From Marinomonas communis (lineage in GTDB: Bacteria > Pseudomonadota > Gammaproteobacteria > Pseudomonadales > Marinomonadaceae), in assembly GCF_004363305.1 (NCBI RefSeq), contig NZ_SNZA01000002.1, forward strand, positions 248,001 through 312,000: a stretch of 64,000 nucleotides of DNA, given 5' to 3'. This document shows, piece after piece, positions 37,474 through 46,054 of the stretch; the stretch's first letter is position 1; each line of letters starts with the position of its first letter. The notes below the pieces were generated by a model. The model worked only from the letters and a program-made list of their open reading frames with translations. It was not told where the DNA came from and searched no databases. The translations under genes and the position numbers were made by a program.

Positions 37474-37606
37474 GGCCTCCTACATAGGCCCATTGGAGAT
37501 GAGTAGAAGCGGTCAGGTATTGATGATACCCGGGCATTGCTCACTCCCATTCGACGATGCCGAAGCGGCGTGTGGAATGGGAAGTGACAGCCGTTGTACT
37601 CGCTGT
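37474..37606 (+). ncRNA. candidate structured leader RNA (possible riboswitch) before the NMT1-type binding protein
   Basis: Four consecutive stems can be drawn. First GGCCT/AGGCC (37474-37490). Then AGCGGT/ATTGCT (37508-37513 with 37536-37541), enclosing GGTAT/ATACC (37516-37530) across an asymmetric CA / CGGGC internal loop. Third, TCAC-T-CCCATTC pairs with GAATGGG-AA-GTGA (37541-37587) around ATGCCG/CGGCGT. Last ACAGC/GCTGT (37587-37606). It lies about 100 bases before the binding-protein ATG. NMT1-motif (xanthine) riboswitches occur upstream of such genes, but I could not match the consensus from memory. Confidence 0.5.
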
Positions 37607-37702
37607 GTAACCCCGATCCTCTCGCCCTCATCCACACCGACTTCGTGACTTTGTCGTGTTCATTCCGCCTAGCGGATTAATCGATCATTTCGGAGTCTCA
37701 CT

Positions 37703-38707
37703 ATGTCCAAATTCCATCTTGTAAAACACACTATTGCCCGCACTCTTGCCTTGGCTGGTCTAACCTCTGTTAGCGCTTCTGCGTTTGCAGCGGATGCGGT
37801 TCGTTTCCAGCTTGATTGGCTACCTGGAGGGGATAAAGCACCGATTTATGTGGGGCTTGCAAAAGGTTTCTTTGATGAGCAAGGCCTAGACGTCAGCGTC
37901 GCCACTGGACGTGGATCAAACGACGCCATTACCAAGCTAGCCACCAACAACGCCGATATGGGCTTAAGTGATTTAGTGGCTCTATTGATGGCCAAAGCAG
38001 AAAACGAAGTGCCTGTTAGCGCCGTCTATTCAGTCTTCAGTGAAGCCCCTCACGCCTTCTTTGTGTTAGAGGATTCCGATATTGAGAACGTAAAAGACGT
38101 AGAGGGTAAGCGTATCGCCACATCTCCTTATACCTCTTCAAACGTGTTTTTACCTCTACTCCTTAACGTAAACGGCGTGCCGGAAGACAGCATCAAGTTA
38201 ACCAAAGCCGATCCAGGTGCATTAAATGCCATGCTAATTCAAGGCAACACAGATGTGGTGATTTCTTGGGTGACGGATACGGTGAAATACGAGCACCAAG
38301 CTCAGGTTGCCGATAAATCCATCAAGGTAATGCCTTGGTACGATGCTGGTCTAGCCTTCTACGCGACATCCATCATTGGCTCTGATCGATTCTTGTCAGA
38401 ACAACCAGATGTGGCAAAGCGCTTTGTTTCAGCCTACGCAAAAGCCATTGATTACACATGGTCGCACCCAGAAGAAAGTGGTGAGATTGTTCATGACATG
38501 GTACCAGAAGTGGATGCTGCGACCGCGACCGATACGATTAAATCCATCAAGGGGCTGGTATTTAACGCTGTGTCTGAGCGCGACGGAATGGGCGCCCTCA
38601 CTCCAGAACGCCTTGCCACCACTTGGCAGTGGACAGCAAAAGCGCAGAACAAGCCGGTAGACAGTTTTGACCCTGAATCTGCAATCAACCGTAGCGTATT
38701 AAATTAG
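37703..38707 (+). CDS. ABC-type NMT1/SsuA-like substrate-binding protein
   Basis: A 334-residue periplasmic protein. The signal peptide ends VSASAFAADAV. The fold begins FQLDWLPGGDKAPIYVGLAK and continues GFFDEQGLDVSVATGRGSND, the NMT1/THI5 pattern, with DWLPGGDKAP in place of the pyrimidine-binding DWxxNxxH of ThiY proteins, so the ligand is probably not HMP. No ATPase or permease gene is adjacent. GGAG lies nine bases before the ATG. A terminator follows at 38765. The divergent amidohydrolase suggests a nitrogen-heterocycle ligand. Confidence 0.88.
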   Translation: MSKFHLVKHTIARTLALAGLTSVSASAFAADAVRFQLDWLPGGDKAPIYVGLAKGFFDEQGLDVSVATGRGSNDAITKLATNNADMGLSDLVALLMAKAENEVPVSAVYSVFSEAPHAFFVLEDSDIENVKDVEGKRIATSPYTSSNVFLPLLLNVNGVPEDSIKLTKADPGALNAMLIQGNTDVVISWVTDTVKYEHQAQVADKSIKVMPWYDAGLAFYATSIIGSDRFLSEQPDVAKRFVSAYAKAIDYTWSHPEESGEIVHDMVPEVDAATATDTIKSIKGLVFNAVSERDGMGALTPERLATTWQWTAKAQNKPVDSFDPESAINRSVLN

Positions 38708-38761
38708 TCTAGCTTTTATTTGCCTCGTCAGCGGTGTTCATCCATCGCAATCCTGACGACT

Positions 38762-39679
38762 TTACCGCACCGGAAACGGTGCGGTTTTTTTGTGAAGCCA
38801 TTCCTTAAAGATTTGCACAACCGAGTCATCTCCACGAGAAGGTGGGATCACCGAATAGTAGCCATTCGAAGACCGTGTACTAAAAGCAGGGAAGGCGATT
38901 AAAAGTTCTTTATCTAGCATATCGTCAACTAGATTCCCCCAGCCCAATGCGACACCTTGTCCAGCAATGGCGGCCTGCAACAGCAAAGTATAATTGTCGA
39001 ATTCCATGACGGTTTGTAAAGGTGAGAGAATATCGTTGTGAAGCTCAAACAAGCGCTCCCAGACCATCCATTTTTCATCCGACTCTGCATGCAGTTTCAG
39101 TAAAGGAGCGTTGCTGATGTCTGCCAGTTGTTGAAAAGGACCGTACTCTTCCAGGAGTTTTGGGCTACATACTGGAAAGACTTCTTCTTCGAACAGTTTT
39201 TCCGATACAAAGCCTTTGTGAATGCCATCACTAAAGACAATGGCGAGGTCGATGTCTTGCAGTCCCACGTCCACGTTGTTTTGTGCGGTGTGCAGGCGAA
39301 TCTCTATTTCTGGGTGCTGTTTGCGAAACTCAGGTAAGCGTGGCATCAACCAATAGGCGGCAAAAGCAAAGTCCGTCGCGACATTAATGCGCGGCGTTTT
39401 GGTTTTTTTACGAATAAATCGCAAGGTTTTTTGCAGCTCGCTCAAACTCGCTTGTGTCGTTTTTAGTAGCAGGTGCCCATCGTCCGTAAGCTCCACGCCA
39501 CGATAGACGCGACGAAACAGCTGCGTATTTAAAAACGCCTCTAAGGCTTTGATTTGCTGACTTATAGCCGGCTGAGTAGTGCCCAATTCTCGCGCTGCAG
39601 CAGTGAAACTTAGGTGTCGTGCAGAGGACTCAAACACAACCAGCATTTGTAAAGGCGGCATGTCGTTTTCAGTTAGCAT
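38762..39679 (-). CDS. LysR regulator, choline-sulfate utilisation type
   Basis: A 305-residue LysR protein: winged helix in residues 8-68 (AARELGTTQPAISQQIKALE) and effector domain in 95-300. It diverges from betC (start 39816) with a 136-bp shared promoter region, matching the choline-sulfate utilisation regulators that accompany betC and the choline binding protein. Its last codons lie inside the hairpin of the convergent terminator at 38765-38791. Function inferred from family style and context. Confidence 0.88.
   Translation of the reverse strand: MLTENDMPPLQMLVVFESSARHLSFTAAARELGTTQPAISQQIKALEAFLNTQLFRRVYRGVELTDDGHLLLKTTQASLSELQKTLRFIRKKTKTPRINVATDFAFAAYWLMPRLPEFRKQHPEIEIRLHTAQNNVDVGLQDIDLAIVFSDGIHKGFVSEKLFEEEVFPVCSPKLLEEYGPFQQLADISNAPLLKLHAESDEKWMVWERLFELHNDILSPLQTVMEFDNYTLLLQAAIAGQGVALGWGNLVDDMLDKELLIAFPAFSTRSSNGYYSVIPPSRGDDSVVQIFKEWLHKKTAPFPVR
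38765..38791 (+). terminator. intrinsic terminator of the NMT1-type gene, overlapping the LysR 3' end
   Basis: CCGCACCG (38765-38772), loop GAAA, CGGTGCGG (38777-38784), then seven T. The stem is a perfect 8 bp with a stable tetraloop. It falls wholly within the last nine codons of the convergent LysR gene. Confidence 0.9.
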
Positions 39680-39744
39680 AAGTTCAGCTTATCCCATTCA
39701 TAACTTTTCAGTCAGTTTACAAGCCTTTTTATAAGGTTCAACCT

Positions 39745-39754
39745 AGTTATAACT
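39745..39754. promoter_or_regulatory. possible LysR operator core before betC
   Basis: AGTTATAACT is a perfect 10-bp palindrome in the betC / LysR divergent region; CATAACT also occurs near 39700. LysR sites usually contain a T-N11-A palindrome, so this is only suggestive. Confidence 0.3.
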
Positions 39755-39815
39755 GGTTTACACGCTGCGCAGTAACATTATTTCAACTTATTTTTTGAGC
39801 CGTATGGAGTGTTGC

Positions 39816-41342
39816 ATGACAACCCGCAAAGCGCCCAATATTCTATTTATCATGGCCGACCAAATGGCCGCATCGGCGTTGCCTTTCTACGGGGGTAAAA
39901 CCGCCAAAGTTCCGCACCTCGAGGCGTTAGCTGCCGAAGGGGTCGTGTTTGATTCGGCTTACTGCAATAGCCCTCTGTGTGCGCCTTCTCGTTATGTCCT
40001 AATGACGGGGCAGTTGCCAACCCGCATTGGGGCTTGGGACAATGCCGCTGACTTCCCCGCCGACATCCCAACGTTCGCCCATTATCTGCGCGCTGGCGGT
40101 TATCAAACTGCGTTATCGGGCAAGATGCATTTCTGTGGGCCTGATCAGTTGCATGGTTTTGAAAAGCGCCTCACCACTGATATTTACCCAGCCGATTACG
40201 GTTGGTTCCCAAATTGGGACGATCCCGACACACGCCCAACTTGGTACCACAACATGTCTTCGGTGCTACAGGCTGGCACGTGTGTGCGCAGCAACCAGTT
40301 GGATTTTGATGACGAGGTGGTCTTTCATGCTGAGCGCTACCTTTACGATTATGCCCGTGGCAAACAAGACCGTCCTTTCTGTTTAACGGTATCCATGACG
40401 CATCCCCATGACCCTTATGCGATTACTCAAGAGTACTGGGATCGTTACGATCATGACGCAATTGACTTACCCCAAGTGAATATCCCAGAGTCAGAGCAGG
40501 ACCCACATTCGCGCCGTCTACAAGATGTTTATGCTTACTATGATCAAGACATCACAGAAGAAGACATACGCAATGCGCGCCATGCTTACTACGGCGCTTG
40601 TAGCTACGTTGACGATCAAATCGGCAAGCTTTTAAAAGCACTAAAAGAAAGCGGTTTAGAGGACGACACCATCATTGTGTTCTCAGGCGACCATGGCGAT
40701 ATGCTGGGTGAGCGTAACCTTTGGTACAAGATGTCCTACTTCGAAGGCTCTGCACGCGTCCCCATGATTGTCCATGCACCGCAACGCTTCCAACCAAAAC
40801 GAGTCAAAGCATCCGTTTCGACCATGGATTTGCTGCCTACATTTGTCGATTGGGCAACTGATGGCCAAGGGATGGAATACGCCATGCCCATCGACGGCCG
40901 CTCACTGGTGCCTCATGTGACAGGACAAGAGGGCGGTCATGACGAGGTCATCGGAGAGTATTGTGGCGAAGGCACCCTCGCACCATTGTTTATGATCCGT
41001 CGCGGCGCTTACAAGTTCGTACACTGTGCCATCGACCCAGACCAGCTCTACGATCTTGAGCGCGATCCATTAGAGTTAAATAACTTGGCGAATGATCCTG
41101 CCCATGCGACACGCTTGGCAGAGTTTCGACAAGAGGCGGCGGAGCGCTGGGACAGCGACGCGATTTCCCAAGCAGTGCTTATAAGCCAACGTCGCCGTCG
41201 GTTGATTGTTAAAGCCTTTGGCGAGGGAGAGAACATCGCTTGGGACCACCAACCTATTTTCCAAGCCAGTGAAATGTACATGCGTAATCACATTGATCTG
41301 GACGACTTGGAGGCGAAATCTCGTTTTCCACGGGTTTCGTAA
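39816..41342 (+). CDS. betC: choline-sulfatase
   Basis: A 508-residue cytosolic sulfatase that hydrolyses choline-O-sulfate to choline and sulfate. The sulfatase signature NSPLCAPSRYVLMTGQLPTR has C-x-P-S-R with Cys55 expected to become formylglycine. NILFIMADQMAASALPFYGG at the front and FSGDHGDMLGERNLWYKMSYFE give metal ligands and the choline-sulfatase pattern. The C-terminal tail ending SRFPRVS-like (EAKSRFPRVS) is typical of BetC. Start at 39816, with GGAG nine bases upstream; the longest frame adds seven codons. Divergent LysR gene upstream, choline binding protein downstream. Confidence 0.95.
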   Translation: MTTRKAPNILFIMADQMAASALPFYGGKTAKVPHLEALAAEGVVFDSAYCNSPLCAPSRYVLMTGQLPTRIGAWDNAADFPADIPTFAHYLRAGGYQTALSGKMHFCGPDQLHGFEKRLTTDIYPADYGWFPNWDDPDTRPTWYHNMSSVLQAGTCVRSNQLDFDDEVVFHAERYLYDYARGKQDRPFCLTVSMTHPHDPYAITQEYWDRYDHDAIDLPQVNIPESEQDPHSRRLQDVYAYYDQDITEEDIRNARHAYYGACSYVDDQIGKLLKALKESGLEDDTIIVFSGDHGDMLGERNLWYKMSYFEGSARVPMIVHAPQRFQPKRVKASVSTMDLLPTFVDWATDGQGMEYAMPIDGRSLVPHVTGQEGGHDEVIGEYCGEGTLAPLFMIRRGAYKFVHCAIDPDQLYDLERDPLELNNLANDPAHATRLAEFRQEAAERWDSDAISQAVLISQRRRRLIVKAFGEGENIAWDHQPIFQASEMYMRNHIDLDDLEAKSRFPRVS

Positions 41343-41444
41343 GCAGTAGGAACCGGTTTTACAGCCTATGCATTGGATTGTTAGCCTAGTGCTAACCATC
41401 CAATACCAGACAAATATAGACGACATACACAGAGGAACCGATTG

Positions 41445-42383
41445 ATGAACCTTTCAAAACTGAATAAAACATTGCTGGCGACACTGGTCACAGCAGCGGC
41501 CAGCACCACCTACGCCGCGGTCCCTGAGCAATGCCAAACAGTCACCATGACCGATCCAGGTTGGACCGACATTGGTGCAACGAATGGCCTCGCCACCACG
41601 GTTCTTGAAGCCCTTGGCTACGAAACCGACATTAAGCTGTTGGCGGTGCCGATTGGTTTTGAAAGCATCAAAAACGGTGAAATCGATGTGTTTCTAGGCA
41701 ACTGGATGCCTGCGCAAACCGCTTTTATTGATAAATATAAAAGCGACTTAGACGTCATCCGTACCAACTTAACTGGCGTGAAGTTCACATTAGCGGTTCC
41801 AAAATATGTCGCCGACCAAGGCGTTAAGGACTTTGCTGACTTGGCAAAACACAGCAAAGAGTTTGGTGAGCGTATTTACGGCATCGGCGCAGGTTCTCCG
41901 GCCAACCAAAACCTAATGGGCATGATCGAGAAAGACGATTTCGATCTAGGCGAATGGCGTGTGGTGGAGTCTGGTGAACAAGCCATGCTGGCTCAGGTCG
42001 CCCGTGCGGTGAAGCGCGATAAGTTCATCGTCTTCCTTGCTTGGGAACCACACCCAATGAACGTAAACTTTGATCTACAGTACCTATCCGGCGGCGATGA
42101 CTACTTTGGCCCTAACTACGGTGGAGCCACGATTCACACCGTTACACGTAAAGGCTACAGCCAAGAATGCGGTAATGTCGGTAAGTTGCTGCAAAATATG
42201 GAATTTTCATTGGACATGGAAAACACCGTTATCTCTATGACAGATGAAGGTATGTCTGCCAACGAAGCCGCGAGCACATGGCTGAAGAAAAACCCTGCCG
42301 TGCTGGATAAGTGGCTGGATGGTGTGACAACGACTTCAGGTCAATCGGGCCTAGACGCGGTCAAAAGCTCGTTGGGCTTGTAA
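41445..42383 (+). CDS. choX: choline ABC transporter substrate-binding protein (ChoX-like)
   Basis: A 312-residue periplasmic protein of the OpuAC/ChoX type. The signal peptide ends STTYAAVPEQC. The ligand-box aromatic residues appear in MTDPGWTDIGATN, FLGNWMPAQ and FLAWEPHPMN, the pattern for quaternary-ammonium binding. Start at 41445, with AGAGGA eight bases upstream. It lies 102 bp after betC in the same direction. No choW or choV follows, so it must rely on a permease and ATPase encoded elsewhere. Confidence 0.9.
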   Translation: MNLSKLNKTLLATLVTAAASTTYAAVPEQCQTVTMTDPGWTDIGATNGLATTVLEALGYETDIKLLAVPIGFESIKNGEIDVFLGNWMPAQTAFIDKYKSDLDVIRTNLTGVKFTLAVPKYVADQGVKDFADLAKHSKEFGERIYGIGAGSPANQNLMGMIEKDDFDLGEWRVVESGEQAMLAQVARAVKRDKFIVFLAWEPHPMNVNFDLQYLSGGDDYFGPNYGGATIHTVTRKGYSQECGNVGKLLQNMEFSLDMENTVISMTDEGMSANEAASTWLKKNPAVLDKWLDGVTTTSGQSGLDAVKSSLGL

Positions 42384-42410
42384 GCGCTTAAAGCCAAACC
42401 TCTCCTGTGG

Positions 42411-42445
42411 ACGTCTGCTTGCACTTGTGTGAGTAGGCGTTTTTT
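42411..42445 (+). terminator. intrinsic terminator after choX
   Basis: ACGTCTGCTTGC (42411-42422) pairs over 12 positions, with several G-T pairs, with GTGAGTAGGCGT (42429-42440), followed by a run of T to 42445. It ends the betC-choX unit. Confidence 0.8.
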
Positions 42446-42559
42446 ATGGGTGGGCCTTCAATCTGGACTGCAATAAAAATACAAATCTGGCTATTTTTGA
42501 CAACACCAAATAGGCGTAATCTAAAATCATCCATGAGCCAGTAGAAGTTAGGAAGCCAG

Positions 42560-43207
42560 ATGTCAGACTCATTACAAACACCAACCAGTACCGTAAAGCG
42601 TGGGGCAGGCCGCGCCCAATACGATCAAGCCAGCGTTTATAAAATCATTGATGACACTTTAATGTGTCACATTGGTCAGCAAGCAAATGGCCAAGTCTTT
42701 GTCACACCCACATGCCACTGGCGTGAAGGGGAATACCTCTACTGGCATGCCCACAGCAAAGCCCGTAATACCCACGGCGCAGTCAAAGAAGGGCAAAAGG
42801 TTTGTATCAATATCTGTGAGCTAGACGGTCTGGTGTTGGCGCGCTCAGCATTTCACCACTCGGTTAACTACCGTTCGGTAACCCTGTTCGGCGTACCGGA
42901 GCCGATTGAAGATTACGATGTCAAAATGCATCACTTCAAACTGTTTCTCGATAAAGTCTCACCGGGACGTTGGGACAGCTTGCGCCCTGTAAAAGACATT
43001 GAAGTGAAAGCCACTGGCTTGGTACGTATCAAGATCGAAGAAGCCAGTGTCAAAATGCGCGCAGAAGGCGCGATTGATGACGACGAAGATTTTGATTGGC
43101 CAGTTTGGGCCGGTGTATTGCCACTAGAAAAGCAATGGCAAGCACCGCAGCAAAACGCCGACCAAAGCAAAGAATATCCGTTGCCCACAGCACCAAACGC
43201 GAAGTAA
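42560..43207 (+). CDS. pyridoxamine 5'-phosphate oxidase-like FMN-binding protein
   Basis: A 215-residue split-barrel flavoprotein. GAGRAQYDQASVYKIIDDTLMC opens the domain, VTPTCHWREGEYLYWHAHSKARN gives strand pairs that bind the FMN phosphate, and VNYRSVTLFGVPEPIED is the conserved core, like NimA/nitroreductase-resistance and PNPOx-like proteins. The substrate is unknown. AGGAAG lies twelve bases before the ATG. It stands alone on the plus strand, convergent with the secreted hypothetical gene. Confidence 0.85.
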   Translation: MSDSLQTPTSTVKRGAGRAQYDQASVYKIIDDTLMCHIGQQANGQVFVTPTCHWREGEYLYWHAHSKARNTHGAVKEGQKVCINICELDGLVLARSAFHHSVNYRSVTLFGVPEPIEDYDVKMHHFKLFLDKVSPGRWDSLRPVKDIEVKATGLVRIKIEEASVKMRAEGAIDDDEDFDWPVWAGVLPLEKQWQAPQQNADQSKEYPLPTAPNAK

Positions 43208-43324
43208 TCGATTTCGATACGCAAGCCGCCAGCGCCTCAGTTGAATGATAAATGTCCTCCCCGACATGGCGGCTTGCGCTTCGATCTTAGTGGCTAGTTG
43301 GGCCTCGCCCATCTCACCGCAAGT

Positions 43325-43861
43325 TTATAATAGCTCCCATACCCGAATGATCACGGCAGGGTCTTCCTCAAAGTTTGAGGCGCGATCTAACGTGCCCAGA
43401 AATACGGAACGATTCATCCACTCATAAGGACTTCCTAACGGCGCATCGAATGTCAGCACACTGCGAGCATAACGGTTTTTCGGATTGTCTTCGGTTGGGC
43501 GGTAATCGATAGTGACCTTATTATTAATCAGAATCGTGAAACCATCGTCTGTTAACAGTGCGTATCGAGCATCAAGATCTTTGCCGCCATCAGGTCGACC
43601 TAACTGCCAGTCACCACCGCCAGGAATAATCTTACCTTTAATATTCGGACCCTCGACTTCGCCACCTGTGATCCAAATAATACCCCGCTCGCCATACTTA
43701 CTCTGACCTACGGTCACTCGCTGTGTATCGATTGTGACGCGAGATTCATAAACAAATTTGGTATCAAAACGATCATCTCGATTTGGGTCCATCTCAGCAC
43801 TTGTTGCATTGAAGCAGGCCGACACCAGACAAATTCCCAATAGAACGTTGCGCTTAAACAT
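43325..43861 (-). CDS. secreted hypothetical protein
   Basis: A 178-residue protein with a signal peptide (MFKRNVLLGICLVSACFNATSAE, cleavage after TSA). The mature part is beta-rich (TIDTQRVTVGQSKYGERGII, PGGGDWQLGRPDGGKDLDAR) and resembles DUF3237-type lipocalin-like barrels: 'GxI-PGGGDW' and 'DARY-L-TDDG' are reminiscent of that family, though my recognition is uncertain. It is periplasmic or secreted. It is isolated between the convergent FMN-binding gene and the divergent antiporter gene. Confidence 0.65.
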   Translation of the reverse strand: MFKRNVLLGICLVSACFNATSAEMDPNRDDRFDTKFVYESRVTIDTQRVTVGQSKYGERGIIWITGGEVEGPNIKGKIIPGGGDWQLGRPDGGKDLDARYALLTDDGFTILINNKVTIDYRPTEDNPKNRYARSVLTFDAPLGSPYEWMNRSVFLGTLDRASNFEEDPAVIIRVWELL

Positions 43862-44129
43862 ATGCTTTCCTCTGTTATTTTTATTCTGATCCTATGAATG
43901 TCTCTTCGTTAGCTAGAGACATTCCAAAATGTAGGGCAACAATGGTGGTCATTAAAATAATTTATCCGCCCAACACAATTTGTTTTTGATATAAACAGTT
44001 AAGCTTTAAACATTATGCAATTGCGGAAATCCAGCAGAAGCCTAGGCCTTGCTGTAGCTCGATCTGATGGCATTTCATACACTGGAATATTGAAGCACCT
44101 GACCAGCCACCTCTAATGTAGATCGCCTT

Positions 44130-45869
44130 ATGACGATAGAAATCTCAAGCCAATATATTTTCCTTGCTGGGTTACTCGCATTACTGAGTATCCTTGCCAG
44201 TGTTTTCTCTAGCCGCCTTGGCACCCCTTTGCTGTTGGTATTTCTATTAGTCGGCATGCTCGCCGGTGAAGATGGTATTGGCGGGATTCATTTTGATAAC
44301 TCAGGGTTGGCGTTCTTATTTGGTAACTTGGCTTTGGCGACCATATTGCTAGATGGCGGCTTGGGGACACGAAAAGAGTCCTTTGCCATCAGTCTACGGC
44401 CAGCCTTCTTACTGGCCACATTAGGCGTGCTGGTGACCGCGGGGATCACCGCGGGCGCAGTGTATTGGTGGTTGGATTTATCGTGGCAGGAGAGTCTGCT
44501 TTTAGGCGCTATCATTGGCTCAACGGATGCCGCAGCCGTCTTTGGCTTGATTCGGAATGCAGGACTGCGTATCAAAGAGCGAACCGGTGCCACACTGGAG
44601 GTCGAATCCGGTGCCAACGACCCGATGGCGATCTTCTTAACCATCACCATGGTACAATTGATCGGCCAACCGGAAGGAGGGCTAGGTTGGTCTCTATTAA
44701 CCGAATTGATTCAACAAATGGGTCTTGGACTAGCAATGGGCGTCGCGGGCGGCTACCTATTGAAGAAGCTGTTACCTAAACTACAACTTGCCAGCTCCTT
44801 GTATCCTCTTTTGGTCACCAGTGCTGGTTTAAGTATTTTCGGCATCACCAACGTCTGGGGCGGCAGTGGCTTCCTCGCCATCTACATCGTTGGCGTCACC
44901 TTGGGCAATGCCCACAATATGCCTTACAAGCGCGATATCCACCGCTTTCATGATGGTATGGCTTGGCTGAGCCAAATCAGCATGTTCTTAATGCTGGGCT
45001 TGTTGGTCACTCCAAGCCAAATTTGGCCGGTTATCTTGCCAGCGCTGGCCATTGGCGCGGTGCTGATTTTCGTTGCCCGTCCGATTGCCGTGATCTTGTC
45101 GCTGTTGCCGTTCCACTTTCCTTGGCGTGAACAAGCCTTTATCAGCTGGTGTGGCCTAAGGGGAGCGGTGCCGATTATCTTGGCCATGTACCCATCACTT
45201 TCCGGTGTGGAACAAGTACCGATTTACTTCAATCTTGTGTTTGTCGTTGTGATTATGTCCTTGGTGCTACAAGGGTGGAGTATTCCCGCCATGGCCCGTT
45301 GGCTCAAAGTGGAGCTGCCCGATAAAGAAGCCACGCCGAATGCCTTTAGCATTAACTTTGACGACTTCCACAACCGTCACATCCTGATTTATGAAGTACC
45401 AGAGGACAGTGAGTTTATTGGTTGTTCCGCAGAATCCCTACCTTCAACGACTTACTCACGCCCAATGGGCGTGATGCGTGGCGGACAATTGCTCGAAGAC
45501 TTTGATGAATCGCTGCGTGCGACGGACAAAGCCGCCTTTTTCTCCCAAGTAGAAAGCGACGCCGAGCTGAACAAATACTTCACACCAGGCCAACATCAAC
45601 AGCACACGTCGATGAGCCAGTTTTATGGGGACTTTGTGGTCAACAGCGACGCCAAAATGCGTGATTTGGCGTACTTGTATTTCTTCACCGTAGAAGACGC
45701 TTATCTAGACTGTAGCGTTCGTGATGTCTTTATCGACAAGTTCCATGGCCGAGTCGTGGTCGGGGACCGTTGCCGTTTCGGAGAGATAGAACTGACCGTG
45801 CGAGAAGTTCAGTCAGGTGAGATTACCCAGTTTGGTTTGAAAATACTTAGATCAAAAAATGCACCATAA
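44130..45869 (+). CDS. K+(Na+)/H+ antiporter, NhaP2/CvrA type
   Basis: A 579-residue CPA1 antiporter. About twelve membrane helices fill residues 1-385, including LGTPLLLVFLLVGMLAGEDG, the ion-site region GSTDAAAVFGLIRNAGLRIK and the following ESGANDPMAIFLTI (ND motif). The cytosolic tail has a TrkA-C-like region (about 395-470) and a CorC/HlyC-like transporter-associated domain (about 500-575), as in NhaP2. It exchanges cytosolic K+ for H+ and regulates volume and pH. The gene stands alone; the end of the frame repeats a word found again 20 bp downstream. Confidence 0.92.
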   Translation: MTIEISSQYIFLAGLLALLSILASVFSSRLGTPLLLVFLLVGMLAGEDGIGGIHFDNSGLAFLFGNLALATILLDGGLGTRKESFAISLRPAFLLATLGVLVTAGITAGAVYWWLDLSWQESLLLGAIIGSTDAAAVFGLIRNAGLRIKERTGATLEVESGANDPMAIFLTITMVQLIGQPEGGLGWSLLTELIQQMGLGLAMGVAGGYLLKKLLPKLQLASSLYPLLVTSAGLSIFGITNVWGGSGFLAIYIVGVTLGNAHNMPYKRDIHRFHDGMAWLSQISMFLMLGLLVTPSQIWPVILPALAIGAVLIFVARPIAVILSLLPFHFPWREQAFISWCGLRGAVPIILAMYPSLSGVEQVPIYFNLVFVVVIMSLVLQGWSIPAMARWLKVELPDKEATPNAFSINFDDFHNRHILIYEVPEDSEFIGCSAESLPSTTYSRPMGVMRGGQLLEDFDESLRATDKAAFFSQVESDAELNKYFTPGQHQQHTSMSQFYGDFVVNSDAKMRDLAYLYFFTVEDAYLDCSVRDVFIDKFHGRVVVGDRCRFGEIELTVREVQSGEITQFGLKILRSKNAP

Positions 45870-45964
45870 AGTCGCTCTTGCTATTAAAATGCACCATTAG
45901 TGCGCATTTATTACCCATTTTGCCTTGCCAAATTTATGCAAACCGCTAGTCTTGCTCCCTTTTT

Positions 45965-45992
45965 AGAGGAGACGCATCAAAAATGCGCCTCT
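45965..45992 (+). other. hairpin in the leader of the AGCS symporter gene
   Basis: AGAGG-AGA-CGCAT (45965-45977) pairs with ATGCG-CCTCT (45983-45992) around a CAAAA loop, with a three-base bulge. It lies about 60 bases before the symporter ATG and has no T tract. It could be a regulatory leader hairpin. It does not match the glycine riboswitch consensus. Confidence 0.4.
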
Positions 45993-46054
45993 TCTGGGGG
46001 CTCTACCCGAGCCCTTACCCCTCGCAAATAATCACAACATACTGGGAGTGCCGT

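Noticed and set aside
45900..45970. Sigma-54 promoter before the AGCS symporter
   Set aside because: TTGCCAAATTTATGCA has the right flavour, but the GG of the -24 element is missing and the spacing is wrong.
45960..46054. Glycine riboswitch before the AGCS symporter
   Set aside because: The hairpin lacks the GGAGAG and CACCGAAGG core blocks of glycine aptamers.
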